Assembly: GCA_964634255.1 (NCBI GenBank)
Contig: CAZWJC010000001.1
Span: 1 to 64,000 of the forward strand
From: MWDV01 sp964634255
GTDB taxonomy: Bacteria; Verrucomicrobiota; Verrucomicrobiia; Limisphaerales; MWDV01
DNA: 64,000 bases
Direction: 5' to 3'
This document shows positions 17,766-27,663 of the stretch, one piece after another. The notes below the pieces were generated by a model. The model was not told where the DNA came from, did no database searches, and was given only the letters and a program-made list of their open reading frames with translations. Within the stretch, counting starts at the first letter, position 1. Each line of letters opens with the position of its first letter. Both the position numbers and the translations under genes were made by a program.

Positions 17766-20700
17766 GGCAGCGCGGGCGTGACGAGGCGGTAAAAGTGACT
17801 TGTCGTCGGTGGGGTTGGATCATGGACAGTCACCGGCCCCGCCGCATCCAGAGGCGCAACATCTGCCAGCCGCTGCCATGTGCCGCCCGAAAGGACCGCC
17901 GTCTCCAAGATTGTGTAACTGCGGCCAGCCACGGCCTCGAACCGGATATCCGTCCCGCCGTAGCTCGGCGTCGCCGAAATCAGGGCCAACACACTTGCAG
18001 CGCTCTGAGGGTCAGTGCCCGCCAGATACTCCAACCAGTTGCTGAAGCTATCCTTGTCCGGATCAAGCGCCGCGTCGTTCACAGAGGTGTTCAGCCCATG
18101 TGCCTCTTCCCAAGCGTCCGGCAAACCATCGCCGTCCGCGTCGCCGCCCGGACTGAATCCGGCCGAGGGCAAGGCCGCAAACCAGTTGGTCGGCTCGTTG
18201 CCGTAAGCAGCCGGCGTCAGACGTTGGAGCGACTGACCAAAGCCGTCGGCATTCGTGGGCCACGGCGACAAATCAGAGTAAACCACCTTCTCCATCAGGA
18301 CATAGGGCGCGAATCCAACATCCGGCGGCAACGTCTGCGGATTGTCGGGCGCGTAGAGTTCCAGCGGTTCGCCCGCGTTATCAAGCCGGCCGCTGTAGGG
18401 GCCGACCAAGGTGGCGTTCGTGCCATACGCGGCTCGAAAGGCGGCCACAGCCGCGGGATCGCTCGCCGGATTGAAGCTGACCAACACCATGAATCCGCCC
18501 GGCGGGAGGCTGTGGCTGGTGTTGAAGTCAAAATCCACTCCGCCGCGCAGCCGCCAGCCGTTCGTCGGATGGTAAGCATCGTACAAGGGCACCGTGGCGA
18601 AGCCCAAATTGTGCAATTCAACAAACTCGTCGCGGGCGCTGTCGTTTGTACCCAGCACGAGCGGGTGATACATGATTTCCGAGATGACGATCGGACCGAC
18701 GTGCGGTGCGGCGTTGGGCGCGCCCGCACCAGCACGGAAAACCGGGAGCAGATTGGTGGGGCTCGCGGCCGTGACACTGGTGCCGAAGGTGTGCGTTTGC
18801 ATCGCCGCGAAGTCCACACCCACACTTGTCGGAACGCGCCCGAAGGACACGCCGTTGAACTGCGGGCCAAACTTCACGTGACCACGGAAGCCGGTAAGTT
18901 GACCGTTGGCGTCGGTCGCGCTCAGCCAGGCGGAATCGCCATAGGCCGAACTGAACTCGAAGCTGCTGCCCACTCCGGGTTCAGGGTTGAACTGGTATTC
19001 ATAGAGGACCGCGAAGCCCCGTGGCGACAGAATCGTGCCGGCCGGGATGCGGAATTTGCGCAAGTCATCCTTGTCGTCGCTGAGCCACCAGCCGCTGACG
19101 TCCAGCGGGGCGTCGCTCGCGTTGAAAAGTTCGAGGGCGTCTTCCAAAGGCGGGTCTGTGTGGGAGAGGATTTCGTTGATGAAGACGTTGGTGAGCACCA
19201 GCCAGTTCGCTGCGCCGGGCGAAGACGCGGAGAAGAAAGTCCGGTTGGCCGCACCGTCCGGGAAGCGGCCTTCGGAGACACCGGTGGTCTGCGCGCCGAA
19301 CGTTACGCTGTCAATGGCGGGGGCGGTGCCGGGCGGGAACAAGCCGACCGCTTCTCCGCCAGCGTCGAGCGTGAACCCGACATGGTCCGTACCCTGCGTG
19401 GTGTCGTTGTCGGCGACGAACTTCAAGAATCCGTTCGTGGCCGTGCCGATGAAGGAAAGCGGCGGGATGAGATGCTTCGTGCGGTTGTTGAGCTTGTCGG
19501 TGAGATAAAGGCCGCCGAGCGCCGCGGGTTGCAGGCTCGGATTGTAGAGCTCAAACCAATCCGGTCCGCCGGCGACACTGGCCGCCCATTCGTTGATGCG
19601 TATCTCCGCGGCGCTGCCCAGTTCGGCGGCGATGTTCGCGGACTCGGGCGTGGGCAGGGCGAGAGTCCAAGACCCGGACGCATCTGGCAGCCGGGCGAGT
19701 GAAAAGCCGTCCGCTTGCGGACCGAACACGAGAGCATCCAGCAAGGACGCGGTGGCGTTGTAGAGATAGACCGCATCCCCAGTGCTGCTCAATCCGAAGC
19801 CGGTGTTGAGCGGAGTGACGACGTTCGTGGACGGGGGCGCAGTAGCGTCAAACTTCACGACGAGCCGCGTCCCAGCCGCGAGCGTGACGCCCGTGGGGAA
19901 CACCCAGCGATGTGACGCGGGCGTGTCGTCGGTGAGGCTCATGCCGGCCAGGTTGATTGGGTTGGGCGAAGGGTTGAACAGCTCCACCCAGTCCGTGAGC
20001 GTGCCATCGCTGTTGGTTTGAGCACCTGGCGCAGCAAGGATTTCGCTGAGCACAAGCGAAGTCGTGATGAAGTTGGTGATCGAGCGCGTGGCCTCGAGCG
20101 ACATGCCCCAGACAACGTCGGAGCTGTTTGAATTTCCCTGATGAACTTCCACCGCGATGATGTTGGTGCCGACATGAAAGCGGCTGGCCGGAATGGTGAA
20201 GGGTTCGTCCACGTCGGCGTCGGTGTTTGCGCCAATCGCGCTGCTGCCGAAGGAGAGGTTGGTGATCGTGCCCCCACCCATGCGCGGACGTGAGAACTCG
20301 ACGCCGTTGATGTAGATCACGGCGCAGTCATCCAGACGCATCTTCGCGTTGATGGTATGGGCGGAAAGGTCGTTCGACACCACGAGCGGGCAGCGAAAGT
20401 AATAAGCGTGGCCGGGTTCCAAGCCCGGCGGGGGAGTGTTAGGGGCGAGCAGAACGGTGTTGCGGAGCGTGGAAATCCACGAGGAGGTTTCATACGCCAG
20501 CAAGCCTCGCCCGCTCTGCCATGCGCTGTCATTGTAGTTCGTCGCCATCCAACTGAAGCCGTCGAGATTGTTCGACTGGTTGAAGCGCCACACGTTGGTC
20601 ATCGGCATCAAGGCGAGGGTTTCGGTGGTCACGCTTGTGGAGTGGCCGGGATTGCCCATGCCGGGCGTCGGCGTGGCGAAGAAGGCCAGCGTGGCGGTGC

Positions 20701-23700
20701 CATTCGGAGTGCGGCCCTGTGACAAACCAGTCGTTTGCGGGCCGTAGCTCACTTGATCAATCAGCGCGAGATCGGAGTCAAACAGACCGATGCGGCCCTG
20801 TTCTGGCGAGAGCTTGAAGTTCAAATGCTCGGGACCCGAGGCGGTGTTGCCGTCGGCTTTGAAGGCAATGAAACCGCCGGGAGGAATGAAACTCAGCGCC
20901 GCGATCTCGTGCAGCGCAGGCGCACCGTCTGGCGAATCCGTCAAAAACAAACCGCCCAACGCGACTGGTACGGGTTCGGGATTGTAGAGCTCGATGAAGT
21001 CATCCGGCGCCAGCGCCGCGCCCGACGCCAACCACTCGTTAATGCGCACCACGGCGGGATCGCCGGTAGGTTGAGCGAGGTTCGCCGCGCCAAAAGAGGG
21101 CATGCACGCGGCCCAAGAACCGTCCGCCAGCCGGCCCAACGCGAGATCGTTCACCTGCGGGCCGAAGCTGACTGAATCGAGCAACGCGCCGCCGCGGGAG
21201 GCTGCGTCGAAGAGATACACCGTTTCCCCGCTGCTGTTCAGTCCGAAACCAAGATAACGCGTCTTGTCTGCGCCAGCGTCGGCGAACATCACGCGGAACT
21301 GGCCGGAACCGAGTGTCGTGGCCGCCGGGAACGTGAACTTGAACGGAGTGGCGGGATCGTCGGTCAGCCCCAAACCCGAGAGGTCTACCGTCGTGCCGCC
21401 ATAGTTGAATAACTCGATGAGATCGGGCGCCTCGCCGTTTGTGAGCAACGTGCTCACGTTGCGCGCTAAAATCTCGTTGAGGCGAACACCGGCGAGCGCC
21501 GTGTTCACGGTCCACGAACGCGAGACGGTGGGCGCGTTCGTGGATTGCCATTCGCCCGCATCGTTCCTGCCAATGACCTGCACCGCGTAGCTTCCGTTGG
21601 CGAGCCCACTCAAGACGAGTGGCGTGGTCAGCGGTGTTTCCGCGCTCCACGTGCCGTCGTTCAGGCGGAACTTGTAGTGCGTGTAGCCCGAGCCGAGCGG
21701 AAAGCCGCCCGTGGGCAAGCCGTGGCCTGTGATGCGCGTGCCGAGGACTAGGGTGGCGGAGGTATCGCTAGTAAGTGACGGCGGTTCTCCGGAGATAGTC
21801 ACGCTGCTGGAGACCAGAGCGCCCTTGTCGGATTTATTCGGGCCAGTGCCTTGGGCTGGCGATCCGGGCTGGAGGCTGAACCAGTCGCGCATCACCTGCG
21901 CCTCTTCCCAAGTGGTGAATTGGACTTCCGAATTCTGCGGAATGTGTTTCAGCCTTGCGTCGTTGGTGGAGTTTCCGCCGCCGGGTCCGGTCCAAACAAA
22001 CGGCAGGAGATTGTTGCTGAACGTTACCGTCGAAAGCGTGTTACTGTAGTTCCGCACCAACGCCTCGGCGTCCACGATGATGTTGCCCTCGAGATAGAAA
22101 CCTGCGCCGTAGGTCGTGCCGTCATCGGCGAGGTTGATCACCGCGGACGCCGTGTCCACGCCTCCGGCTTTCGTTGTGTGAACGATGGTGTTGTTGAGCA
22201 GTGTATAGAAGTTGCCTTGCTTGGCGGTGGCGGCGTGGTCGCAGTCGAAGACCAGGTTGCGAACCATCGTGATTTCAGAAGTATCCGAACCGTTCGAGCC
22301 GCCGGAAACCGCGCTGGAACTATCCGGCGCACCGTTGCGGTGGGTGTGCAGGAAGATATTTCCCTCGATCCACGCGTCCGTGCCATCGAGGTCCAGCAGA
22401 TCGTCGCCGCTGCCGATGAAGACGTTATCGTAGAACTGGAGGATCGGCTGGCCGAGATTTCGGTTGCCGCCGGTGAAATCCACCACGTCGTTGTAGCCGT
22501 TGGCCGCTCCGAAGAAGCATCTGCGGAAGATCCCCCGTCCCCCCGGCTTGATGCCTACGGTGCCGTGAACCAGTTCAAACGCTGCGGTTGCTGTGGGGAA
22601 GACACACTCGCTGATCGCAAACGAAGCGTCATCAAGGGCGAGGTACTGTCTGGCGGTATTGGCGAAGCTGGCATGATCGAGTGACAGTGTTCCGCTGGCG
22701 ACTTCGATGCAGGGACTCACCCCGTTGCTCGCGAAATGGACAAAAGACAGTCGCGACTCTGGCGAACCGACGTCACCATTGATCGTGAGGTGTCCCCAAT
22801 TCGTGCCGAGCGTGGGCGCGGCGGTGAAGCAAATCGGGGCGAGAGCCGTGCCTTCGGCAAGCAGCCGACCACCGGTGGCCACTGTAAAGTTGATGTTCGA
22901 ACCAAGATAAACCGTGGTCCCGGGCTCAATCGTCAACGTCGCGTTGCTGGCGACTGTCAGGCTGGTGGTAACGTTGTAGGGGCCATTCGCTGCTGCCCAG
23001 GTTGTATCGGTCGCGACGGTTCCGCCCGCTGTTTGCACGTTGCCGTCATCGTACCAGATGACCACGTTCGTCCGGGCGATTTCTGCACCGCGGCTATCCA
23101 GGCATTGCACCAGCACGCTGTTGAGTCCTGGCCACAGCGACACGGCATTAGTCCAGCGCGCCTCCCAAACCGACCAAGCCGCGGCACTGCCGCCCACCAC
23201 CACGGACTTTGTATCCAGCGCGTTGGCGGTGCCGCGCAGCGTCACGCTGGCGTTGGTAGTGTGCGGGAAGCCGTTGCTCTGCGCCAACGGGACCGTGACC
23301 GTGAAGTTCAACGGGAGCTGGCTGAGAATCGAAGCCCGGCGCGCCATGCCGAAGTTCTTCATGCTGGTGACGAGGCTCTCAGGGACCCAGCCCCCGAGGA
23401 CCTGATCCAGCATGGAGTTGAACGGATCGGGCGCGAGCGTGGTGTCGCAGAGGCGCTTGAGTTCGCGGAAGTAGAGCGGCGCCGTCTCCGGGTGTCGCAG
23501 CAAACGCCGGGCGACATTCGCGCGCTGGTCTGGAGCTGTGCTGGCGGGCGAATCCACCACGCGCCAGATCGAACGGTTACCGTCCATGGAAGAATCGCCT
23601 TGGCCGAGGATGGTGTCGAAATCGTGCGGCACGAGCCGGAAGCGAGGGTCCACCACGCCACGGTACATTGCATAGTCGTCTCCCACGCCTCTCAGGAGGC

Positions 23701-25555
23701 TGGTCTCAGAAAAATCAAGCGCGCTGCCCACGGCGAAATACCGCACAAAGAGTCCCAAGTCCATGTGTTGGCTGACGGTTTGCACGTAGCTGCTGTCGGG
23801 CGTGGCGGAGGACAAGGCGTAAGCAAGCGCGATCAAGTCGCGCCAGTCGTTCTCGCTGGTATTCGAGGTCTTGAAGTAGCCGCCGGATGAAGCATTGGTG
23901 TAGTTCCACAGATCTGGCCCTTCGTAATCGAGATTGGCATACCAGGGGTAAATCGAGGCCCGATAGACATTGCCGTTGCCGTCGGTCGGAAAATGATGAG
24001 CTGCCCACTCATTGTTGATCGGCTCGACCAGGACATAGGAACCAAATCCGGCCCCGGTGGACGTGCCGTTTACGGGCAGGCCGCTGCGGGTGTAATTGTG
24101 GCCGTTCAACCTCACCTGCACCGCGCGTGCCTCGGCGGCAGCCAGTCCCGACCGCAGGGAAAAGGCGCTCCCGGCCAACTGGGAGTGGACATATTGGGAG
24201 TTGAGATTGATGGCGCTCTGATCGTTCCACAGCCGGTCGGTTGGAATGTTGACGCGCCAATTGGGGGGCACGCAATCGCGGGAGCCCTCCCCGCGAACGC
24301 GGACGCCAACGTTGTAGCGAACCTTGACGCCGGAGCCGTCGGCACTGATGAACGAGCCGTTCATCTCCGCGTTGCTGTCTTCCGTGTCAATTGCGCCCGG
24401 GTCGTTCATGAGCCGCTGGAACTCGGCGCGTTCCGATTCCGTCAGGACCAGGCGATAGAACGGTTGGTCCGCATTGGATACGCTAGGCGGATCCAGGTCT
24501 TCATCCACCTGGAGAAGCGCGTTGCAGGTTTGGGCAAACGAGCCATCCAACTGTCGGGCAGCCGCCGGCCAGGTGCGCCCATAAGCCTGGGCATCTGTGG
24601 CGGAGACGTAGAATTCGATGACGGCGCCGTTCGTTTGGGACGGCAGCACGGCGCCGAACAGCCGATCGTCCGCCAATCCGTCGCCATGTGCGCCGTCGTC
24701 GAACATGGGGAGTGGGGCGAACGCTGGAGGATTCGTCGTGCTGTGGTTGCGGTAGAATAGAGTGACGCCTACGCCGGGGATCTGTTCATCAATCACCCGC
24801 GCGGTAATCGTGATGGAATCTGCGGGCTTGGGGACGGGTGGATAATGGACCGTATCAAGAATGAGCGGCGCGATGTTCGTGGCGACGACGGAGTTCGGGA
24901 AGCCCGGCGTGCCATTGGTGACCGTGCTGGCCAGCCAATTCTGACCGGTATCGTTCCGCAAACCTGGATTCACCAACTCCAGGGAACGCGCGCCTTCCAC
25001 CGCACCGGTGGCGGTGGTCAGGTCGGCGCCGTCGTGCGCGGCGAACCACTTCCAGCCGCGGAAGGTGTGGTCCAGCGGCCCGCGCTGGCGGATGGCCCAG
25101 GCGCCTTCGTCGGCATAGCTCACCACATCCACGCGCTGGCCGGTGGCGTCTCGCAGCTCGATCGTTTCGCGCGAATTGGCGAGCTGGCCCTGCCAGTTGC
25201 CGAGGACATTTGTTACGCCCGGGTATTTGGCAACAAAGTTGGTCAGGTTGGCGGCCACGACCACGCAGCCACCCGGCGACAGCGTCAGGTTCGTCATCGG
25301 CACGAAATCAGCGCGTACGACAGTCAGTGCGTTCGAAAACGACAGGTTCACGCCCCCGCTCAACCGCCAGTTCGTGATGTTTGTTGGCGCATTGCCAGAG
25401 TTAAACAGTTCGATGTATTCCTCCCGGATATCCTCAGACGCGGGATGATACATGATCTCATTGATTACCACCTCCGCGGAGAGGTTAAGACCGCCGGCCA
25501 GGAACAACACGCCCACCCTGCAGGCGAAGCGATTAAAAGACAACATACCCATCAT
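17762..25555 (-). CDS. giant secreted lamin-tail-domain / CotH-like / beta-helix protein, 2597 residues
   Basis: Domains by rough residue: signal peptide 1-27; lamin-tail domain (LTD) from VVINEIMYHP (about 28-190); CotH-like kinase region (about 365-740) with LVPHDFDTILGQGD as metal/ATP-site candidate; right-handed beta-helix (about 855-1255); further LTDs opening LNEILAR, INEWLAS, LSEILAA, INEWAAS, INEILSH and ISEIMYHP (about 1358, 1505, 1835, 1985, 2128, 2291), seven in all; a galactose-binding-like module before the fourth LTD; a Ca-binding stretch DADGDGLPDAWEE (about 2475); and a terminal domain ending FYRLVTPALP. ATG 25555 follows AAAGGGGGCAG, a good ribosome site; the longer frame to 25708 adds no family sequence. 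Probably exported and surface- or matrix-associated. CotH kinases phosphorylate secreted proteins; substrate unknown. Confidence 0.88.
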   Translation of the reverse strand: MMGMLSFNRFACRVGVLFLAGGLNLSAEVVINEIMYHPASEDIREEYIELFNSGNAPTNITNWRLSGGVNLSFSNALTVVRADFVPMTNLTLSPGGCVVVAANLTNFVAKYPGVTNVLGNWQGQLANSRETIELRDATGQRVDVVSYADEGAWAIRQRGPLDHTFRGWKWFAAHDGADLTTATGAVEGARSLELVNPGLRNDTGQNWLASTVTNGTPGFPNSVVATNIAPLILDTVHYPPVPKPADSITITARVIDEQIPGVGVTLFYRNHSTTNPPAFAPLPMFDDGAHGDGLADDRLFGAVLPSQTNGAVIEFYVSATDAQAYGRTWPAAARQLDGSFAQTCNALLQVDEDLDPPSVSNADQPFYRLVLTESERAEFQRLMNDPGAIDTEDSNAEMNGSFISADGSGVKVRYNVGVRVRGEGSRDCVPPNWRVNIPTDRLWNDQSAINLNSQYVHSQLAGSAFSLRSGLAAAEARAVQVRLNGHNYTRSGLPVNGTSTGAGFGSYVLVEPINNEWAAHHFPTDGNGNVYRASIYPWYANLDYEGPDLWNYTNASSGGYFKTSNTSENDWRDLIALAYALSSATPDSSYVQTVSQHMDLGLFVRYFAVGSALDFSETSLLRGVGDDYAMYRGVVDPRFRLVPHDFDTILGQGDSSMDGNRSIWRVVDSPASTAPDQRANVARRLLRHPETAPLYFRELKRLCDTTLAPDPFNSMLDQVLGGWVPESLVTSMKNFGMARRASILSQLPLNFTVTVPLAQSNGFPHTTNASVTLRGTANALDTKSVVVGGSAAAWSVWEARWTNAVSLWPGLNSVLVQCLDSRGAEIARTNVVIWYDDGNVQTAGGTVATDTTWAAANGPYNVTTSLTVASNATLTIEPGTTVYLGSNINFTVATGGRLLAEGTALAPICFTAAPTLGTNWGHLTINGDVGSPESRLSFVHFASNGVSPCIEVASGTLSLDHASFANTARQYLALDDASFAISECVFPTATAAFELVHGTVGIKPGGRGIFRRCFFGAANGYNDVVDFTGGNRNLGQPILQFYDNVFIGSGDDLLDLDGTDAWIEGNIFLHTHRNGAPDSSSAVSGGSNGSDTSEITMVRNLVFDCDHAATAKQGNFYTLLNNTIVHTTKAGGVDTASAVINLADDGTTYGAGFYLEGNIIVDAEALVRNYSNTLSTVTFSNNLLPFVWTGPGGGNSTNDARLKHIPQNSEVQFTTWEEAQVMRDWFSLQPGSPAQGTGPNKSDKGALVSSSVTISGEPPSLTSDTSATLVLGTRITGHGLPTGGFPLGSGYTHYKFRLNDGTWSAETPLTTPLVLSGLANGSYAVQVIGRNDAGEWQSTNAPTVSRSWTVNTALAGVRLNEILARNVSTLLTNGEAPDLIELFNYGGTTVDLSGLGLTDDPATPFKFTFPAATTLGSGQFRVMFADAGADKTRYLGFGLNSSGETVYLFDAASRGGALLDSVSFGPQVNDLALGRLADGSWAACMPSFGAANLAQPTGDPAVVRINEWLASGAALAPDDFIELYNPEPVPVALGGLFLTDSPDGAPALHEIAALSFIPPGGFIAFKADGNTASGPEHLNFKLSPEQGRIGLFDSDLALIDQVSYGPQTTGLSQGRTPNGTATLAFFATPTPGMGNPGHSTSVTTETLALMPMTNVWRFNQSNNLDGFSWMATNYNDSAWQSGRGLLAYETSSWISTLRNTVLLAPNTPPPGLEPGHAYYFRCPLVVSNDLSAHTINAKMRLDDCAVIYINGVEFSRPRMGGGTITNLSFGSSAIGANTDADVDEPFTIPASRFHVGTNIIAVEVHQGNSNSSDVVWGMSLEATRSITNFITTSLVLSEILAAPGAQTNSDGTLTDWVELFNPSPNPINLAGMSLTDDTPASHRWVFPTGVTLAAGTRLVVKFDATAPPSTNVVTPLNTGFGLSSTGDAVYLYNATASLLDALVFGPQADGFSLARLPDASGSWTLALPTPESANIAAELGSAAEIRINEWAASVAGGPDWFELYNPSLQPAALGGLYLTDKLNNRTKHLIPPLSFIGTATNGFLKFVADNDTTQGTDHVGFTLDAGGEAVGLFPPGTAPAIDSVTFGAQTTGVSEGRFPDGAANRTFFSASSPGAANWLVLTNVFINEILSHTDPPLEDALELFNASDAPLDVSGWWLSDDKDDLRKFRIPAGTILSPRGFAVLYEYQFNPEPGVGSSFEFSSAYGDSAWLSATDANGQLTGFRGHVKFGPQFNGVSFGRVPTSVGVDFAAMQTHTFGTSVTAASPTNLLPVFRAGAGAPNAAPHVGPIVISEIMYHPLVLGTNDSARDEFVELHNLGFATVPLYDAYHPTNGWRLRGGVDFDFNTSHSLPPGGFMVLVSFNPASDPAAVAAFRAAYGTNATLVGPYSGRLDNAGEPLELYAPDNPQTLPPDVGFAPYVLMEKVVYSDLSPWPTNADGFGQSLQRLTPAAYGNEPTNWFAALPSAGFSPGGDADGDGLPDAWEEAHGLNTSVNDAALDPDKDSFSNWLEYLAGTDPQSAASVLALISATPSYGGTDIRFEAVAGRSYTILETAVLSGGTWQRLADVAPLDAAGPVTVHDPTPPTTSHFYRLVTPALP

Positions 25556-25725
25556 TCTGCCCCCTTTTGGAATCGGTGCAAGCAAGGGAAAAAGAGACAC
25601 GCGTTGGAGGAAAAGGAGACACGACGACACCCAGGCGGCCGAGGACAGGGGCGGCGATCCCGCATAGCCGTGAATTCCACGCTTCTCTTCTCCACGTTTT
25701 TCGGCCAACCATTGGGCCAGTCATC

Positions 25726-26643
25726 ATGAATACAATCCAAACCCTGGTGCTGCTGGCCGGATGCAGCAGTCTGTTTAGCACGGCATATGCCCAACCCACT
25801 CCCGTGGAATCGCCCGTGATCGCGCCGGAGGCGAAGCTGGAGAAGCTCGCCGGCGAGTTCAAGTTCACCGAAGGTCCGACGTGCGACAAGAGCGGCAACG
25901 TCTTCTTCACGGACCAGCCGAACAACCGCATCATGAAATGGAGCGTGGATGGCAAACTCTCCACGTTCCTGCAACCCGCAGGCCGGGCGAACGGCATGTA
26001 TTTCGACGCGCAGGGGAACTTGATCGCCTGCGCCGACGAGCAGACCGAGTTGTGGTCGATCACCCAGGATGGCAAGCACACGGTGCTCGCCAACAAATAC
26101 GAGGGCAAGAAGCTCAATGCGCCCAACGACGTCTGGGTGCGGCCCGACGGCGCACTGTATTTCACCGATCCGTTCTACAAACGCGACTGGTGGGATTACG
26201 ACAAGCCCCCGCAGGAGACCGAACAGGTGTACTTCCTGTCTGCTGACCGCAAGACGCTTAAGCGCGTCACGACTGATCTCGCGCAGCCCAACGGCATCAT
26301 TGGCGCGCCGGATGGCAAGACCTTGTTCGTCGCGGACATCAAGGCGGGCAAGACCTACGCATACGATATCCAGCCCGACGGCACACTGGCGAACAAGCGT
26401 CTCCGGTGCGAGCTGGGCTCGGATGGCATGACGCTCGACACCGAGGGCAACCTCTACCTGACTGGCAAGGGCGTGATTGTGTTCGACAAGACGGGCAGAA
26501 AGATCGAGCAGATTCCCGTCCCCGAAGGTTGGACTGCGAATGTCAGCTTCGGCGGCAAGGACCACAAGACGCTCTTCATCACGGCAAGCAAGGGCCTGTA
26601 TTCCATCCGCCTGAAATACGCGGGCGCAAACCCTGCGAAGTGA
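25726..26643 (+). CDS. secreted SMP-30/gluconolactonase-like beta-propeller
   Basis: 305 residues with a signal peptide (about 1-22, ending TAYAQP). The mature part is an SMP-30/gluconolaconase/LRE-like propeller: FKFTEGPTCDKSGNVFFTDQPNNRI, the metal-site Asn-Asp in LNAPNDVWVRPDGALYFTD, AQPNGIIGAPDGKTLFVAD and SDGMTLDTEGNLYLT. Such enzymes hydrolyse sugar lactones using a divalent metal held by Glu, Asn and Asp. Divergent from the giant LTD gene with 170 bp between. The next gene follows 28 bp later on the same strand. ATG 26726-type alternatives are not needed: ATG 25726 gives the signal peptide directly. Confidence 0.88.
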   Translation: MNTIQTLVLLAGCSSLFSTAYAQPTPVESPVIAPEAKLEKLAGEFKFTEGPTCDKSGNVFFTDQPNNRIMKWSVDGKLSTFLQPAGRANGMYFDAQGNLIACADEQTELWSITQDGKHTVLANKYEGKKLNAPNDVWVRPDGALYFTDPFYKRDWWDYDKPPQETEQVYFLSADRKTLKRVTTDLAQPNGIIGAPDGKTLFVADIKAGKTYAYDIQPDGTLANKRLRCELGSDGMTLDTEGNLYLTGKGVIVFDKTGRKIEQIPVPEGWTANVSFGGKDHKTLFITASKGLYSIRLKYAGANPAK

Positions 26644-26671
26644 GCGCGGGAGAGTAAAGAAGGAGAAGCGA

Positions 26672-27625
26672 ATGAAAACCTCAGGATTGCTCATCGCTGT
26701 TGCGGGATTGGCGTTCACCCTCCTTGCAGGGTCAGTGCCTGATGCAAGCGGCCAGGCTGCGGTCAAGGCCAGTACACTGGCCTTTGTCGCGGGCGGAACC
26801 AACGGATTCACGTTCGACACCGGCGTGCTCCGCGGCAAGCTGCGCGCCGGCGGCAGCGCGCGCGGGCTTTCGGATGTAGAGCACATCCCGACCGGGAAGC
26901 GCCTAGACCGCAGCATGGGCTTGTTTGGCCACTACCGCGTGTTTACCGCGAACCGGCGCTACGGCGCCGCGGCCTGGGATTGGCCGGGCGAGGCCAGTCT
27001 CCAGGCCGACGGTAGCGTGGAGTCGCGCTGGCCGGCGACCAGCGAGCGGCCATTCGAGCTGCGCGCCACCTACCGATGGACCGCGGCCAGCGCGCTGGAT
27101 GTCGTGACGACTGTGCAGGCGAAAGCGAACCTCTCGAACTTCGAGTCCTTCCTCGCGTCCTACTTCGCGCCGAGCTTTACGAACTCGCGGGCGTACATCG
27201 CGGAGTTGCCGGGACAGCCCGGGGTCGCTGGTTTCCTCACCGCTGAACCCTCGCTTGGCACCTGGCTGATGTTCCCGCGCGACGAAGCAGCGACCGCGGT
27301 CTTTCGCGATGGTCGGTGGAAGCTGCCGCCCAACCCGGTCGAGTGGGTGGCAATGCCGCGCTTGGCCAAGCCACTGGGCCTCCGGCGCGATCCTGCCACC
27401 GGCCTTACCGCGGTGATCATGGCGCCCGCGGGCGACGCCTTCGCTTTGTGTACGCCGGAACAAACCGAAGGCCATTACTCGATGTATCTCTCGTTGTTTG
27501 GGCGGGATTTGAAAGCCGGCGAAACCGCCCAGGCGAGAGCACGGCTTGTCATCGGAACCGGCTTATCCAACGCAGACGCACTGAAGGCTTACACAGAATT
27601 GGTCCACCGTCCCGGCGCCAAGTGA
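26672..27625 (+). CDS. secreted protein of unknown function
   Basis: 317 residues with a clear signal peptide (LLIAVAGLAFTLLAGS, cut near residue 28) and an AGGAG ribosome site before ATG. The rest is predicted beta-rich (TLAFVAGGTNGFTFDTGVLRG..., FELRATYRWTAASALDVVTTVQ). Galactose-mutarotase-like sandwiches have a similar flavour but no catalytic residues were identified, so no family is claimed. It follows the gluconolactonase-like gene by 28 bp, suggesting a joint role in periplasmic sugar or lactone metabolism. Confidence 0.7.
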   Translation: MKTSGLLIAVAGLAFTLLAGSVPDASGQAAVKASTLAFVAGGTNGFTFDTGVLRGKLRAGGSARGLSDVEHIPTGKRLDRSMGLFGHYRVFTANRRYGAAAWDWPGEASLQADGSVESRWPATSERPFELRATYRWTAASALDVVTTVQAKANLSNFESFLASYFAPSFTNSRAYIAELPGQPGVAGFLTAEPSLGTWLMFPRDEAATAVFRDGRWKLPPNPVEWVAMPRLAKPLGLRRDPATGLTAVIMAPAGDAFALCTPEQTEGHYSMYLSLFGRDLKAGETAQARARLVIGTGLSNADALKAYTELVHRPGAK

Positions 27626-27663
27626 GTCTGCCGGGAGTCGCTGCACTGCGCCCTGCAGATGGC

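Noticed and set aside
27626..27663. Terminator between the convergent genes at 27625 and 27664
   Set aside because: A weak CTGCA/TGCAG stem without a T tract; not convincing.
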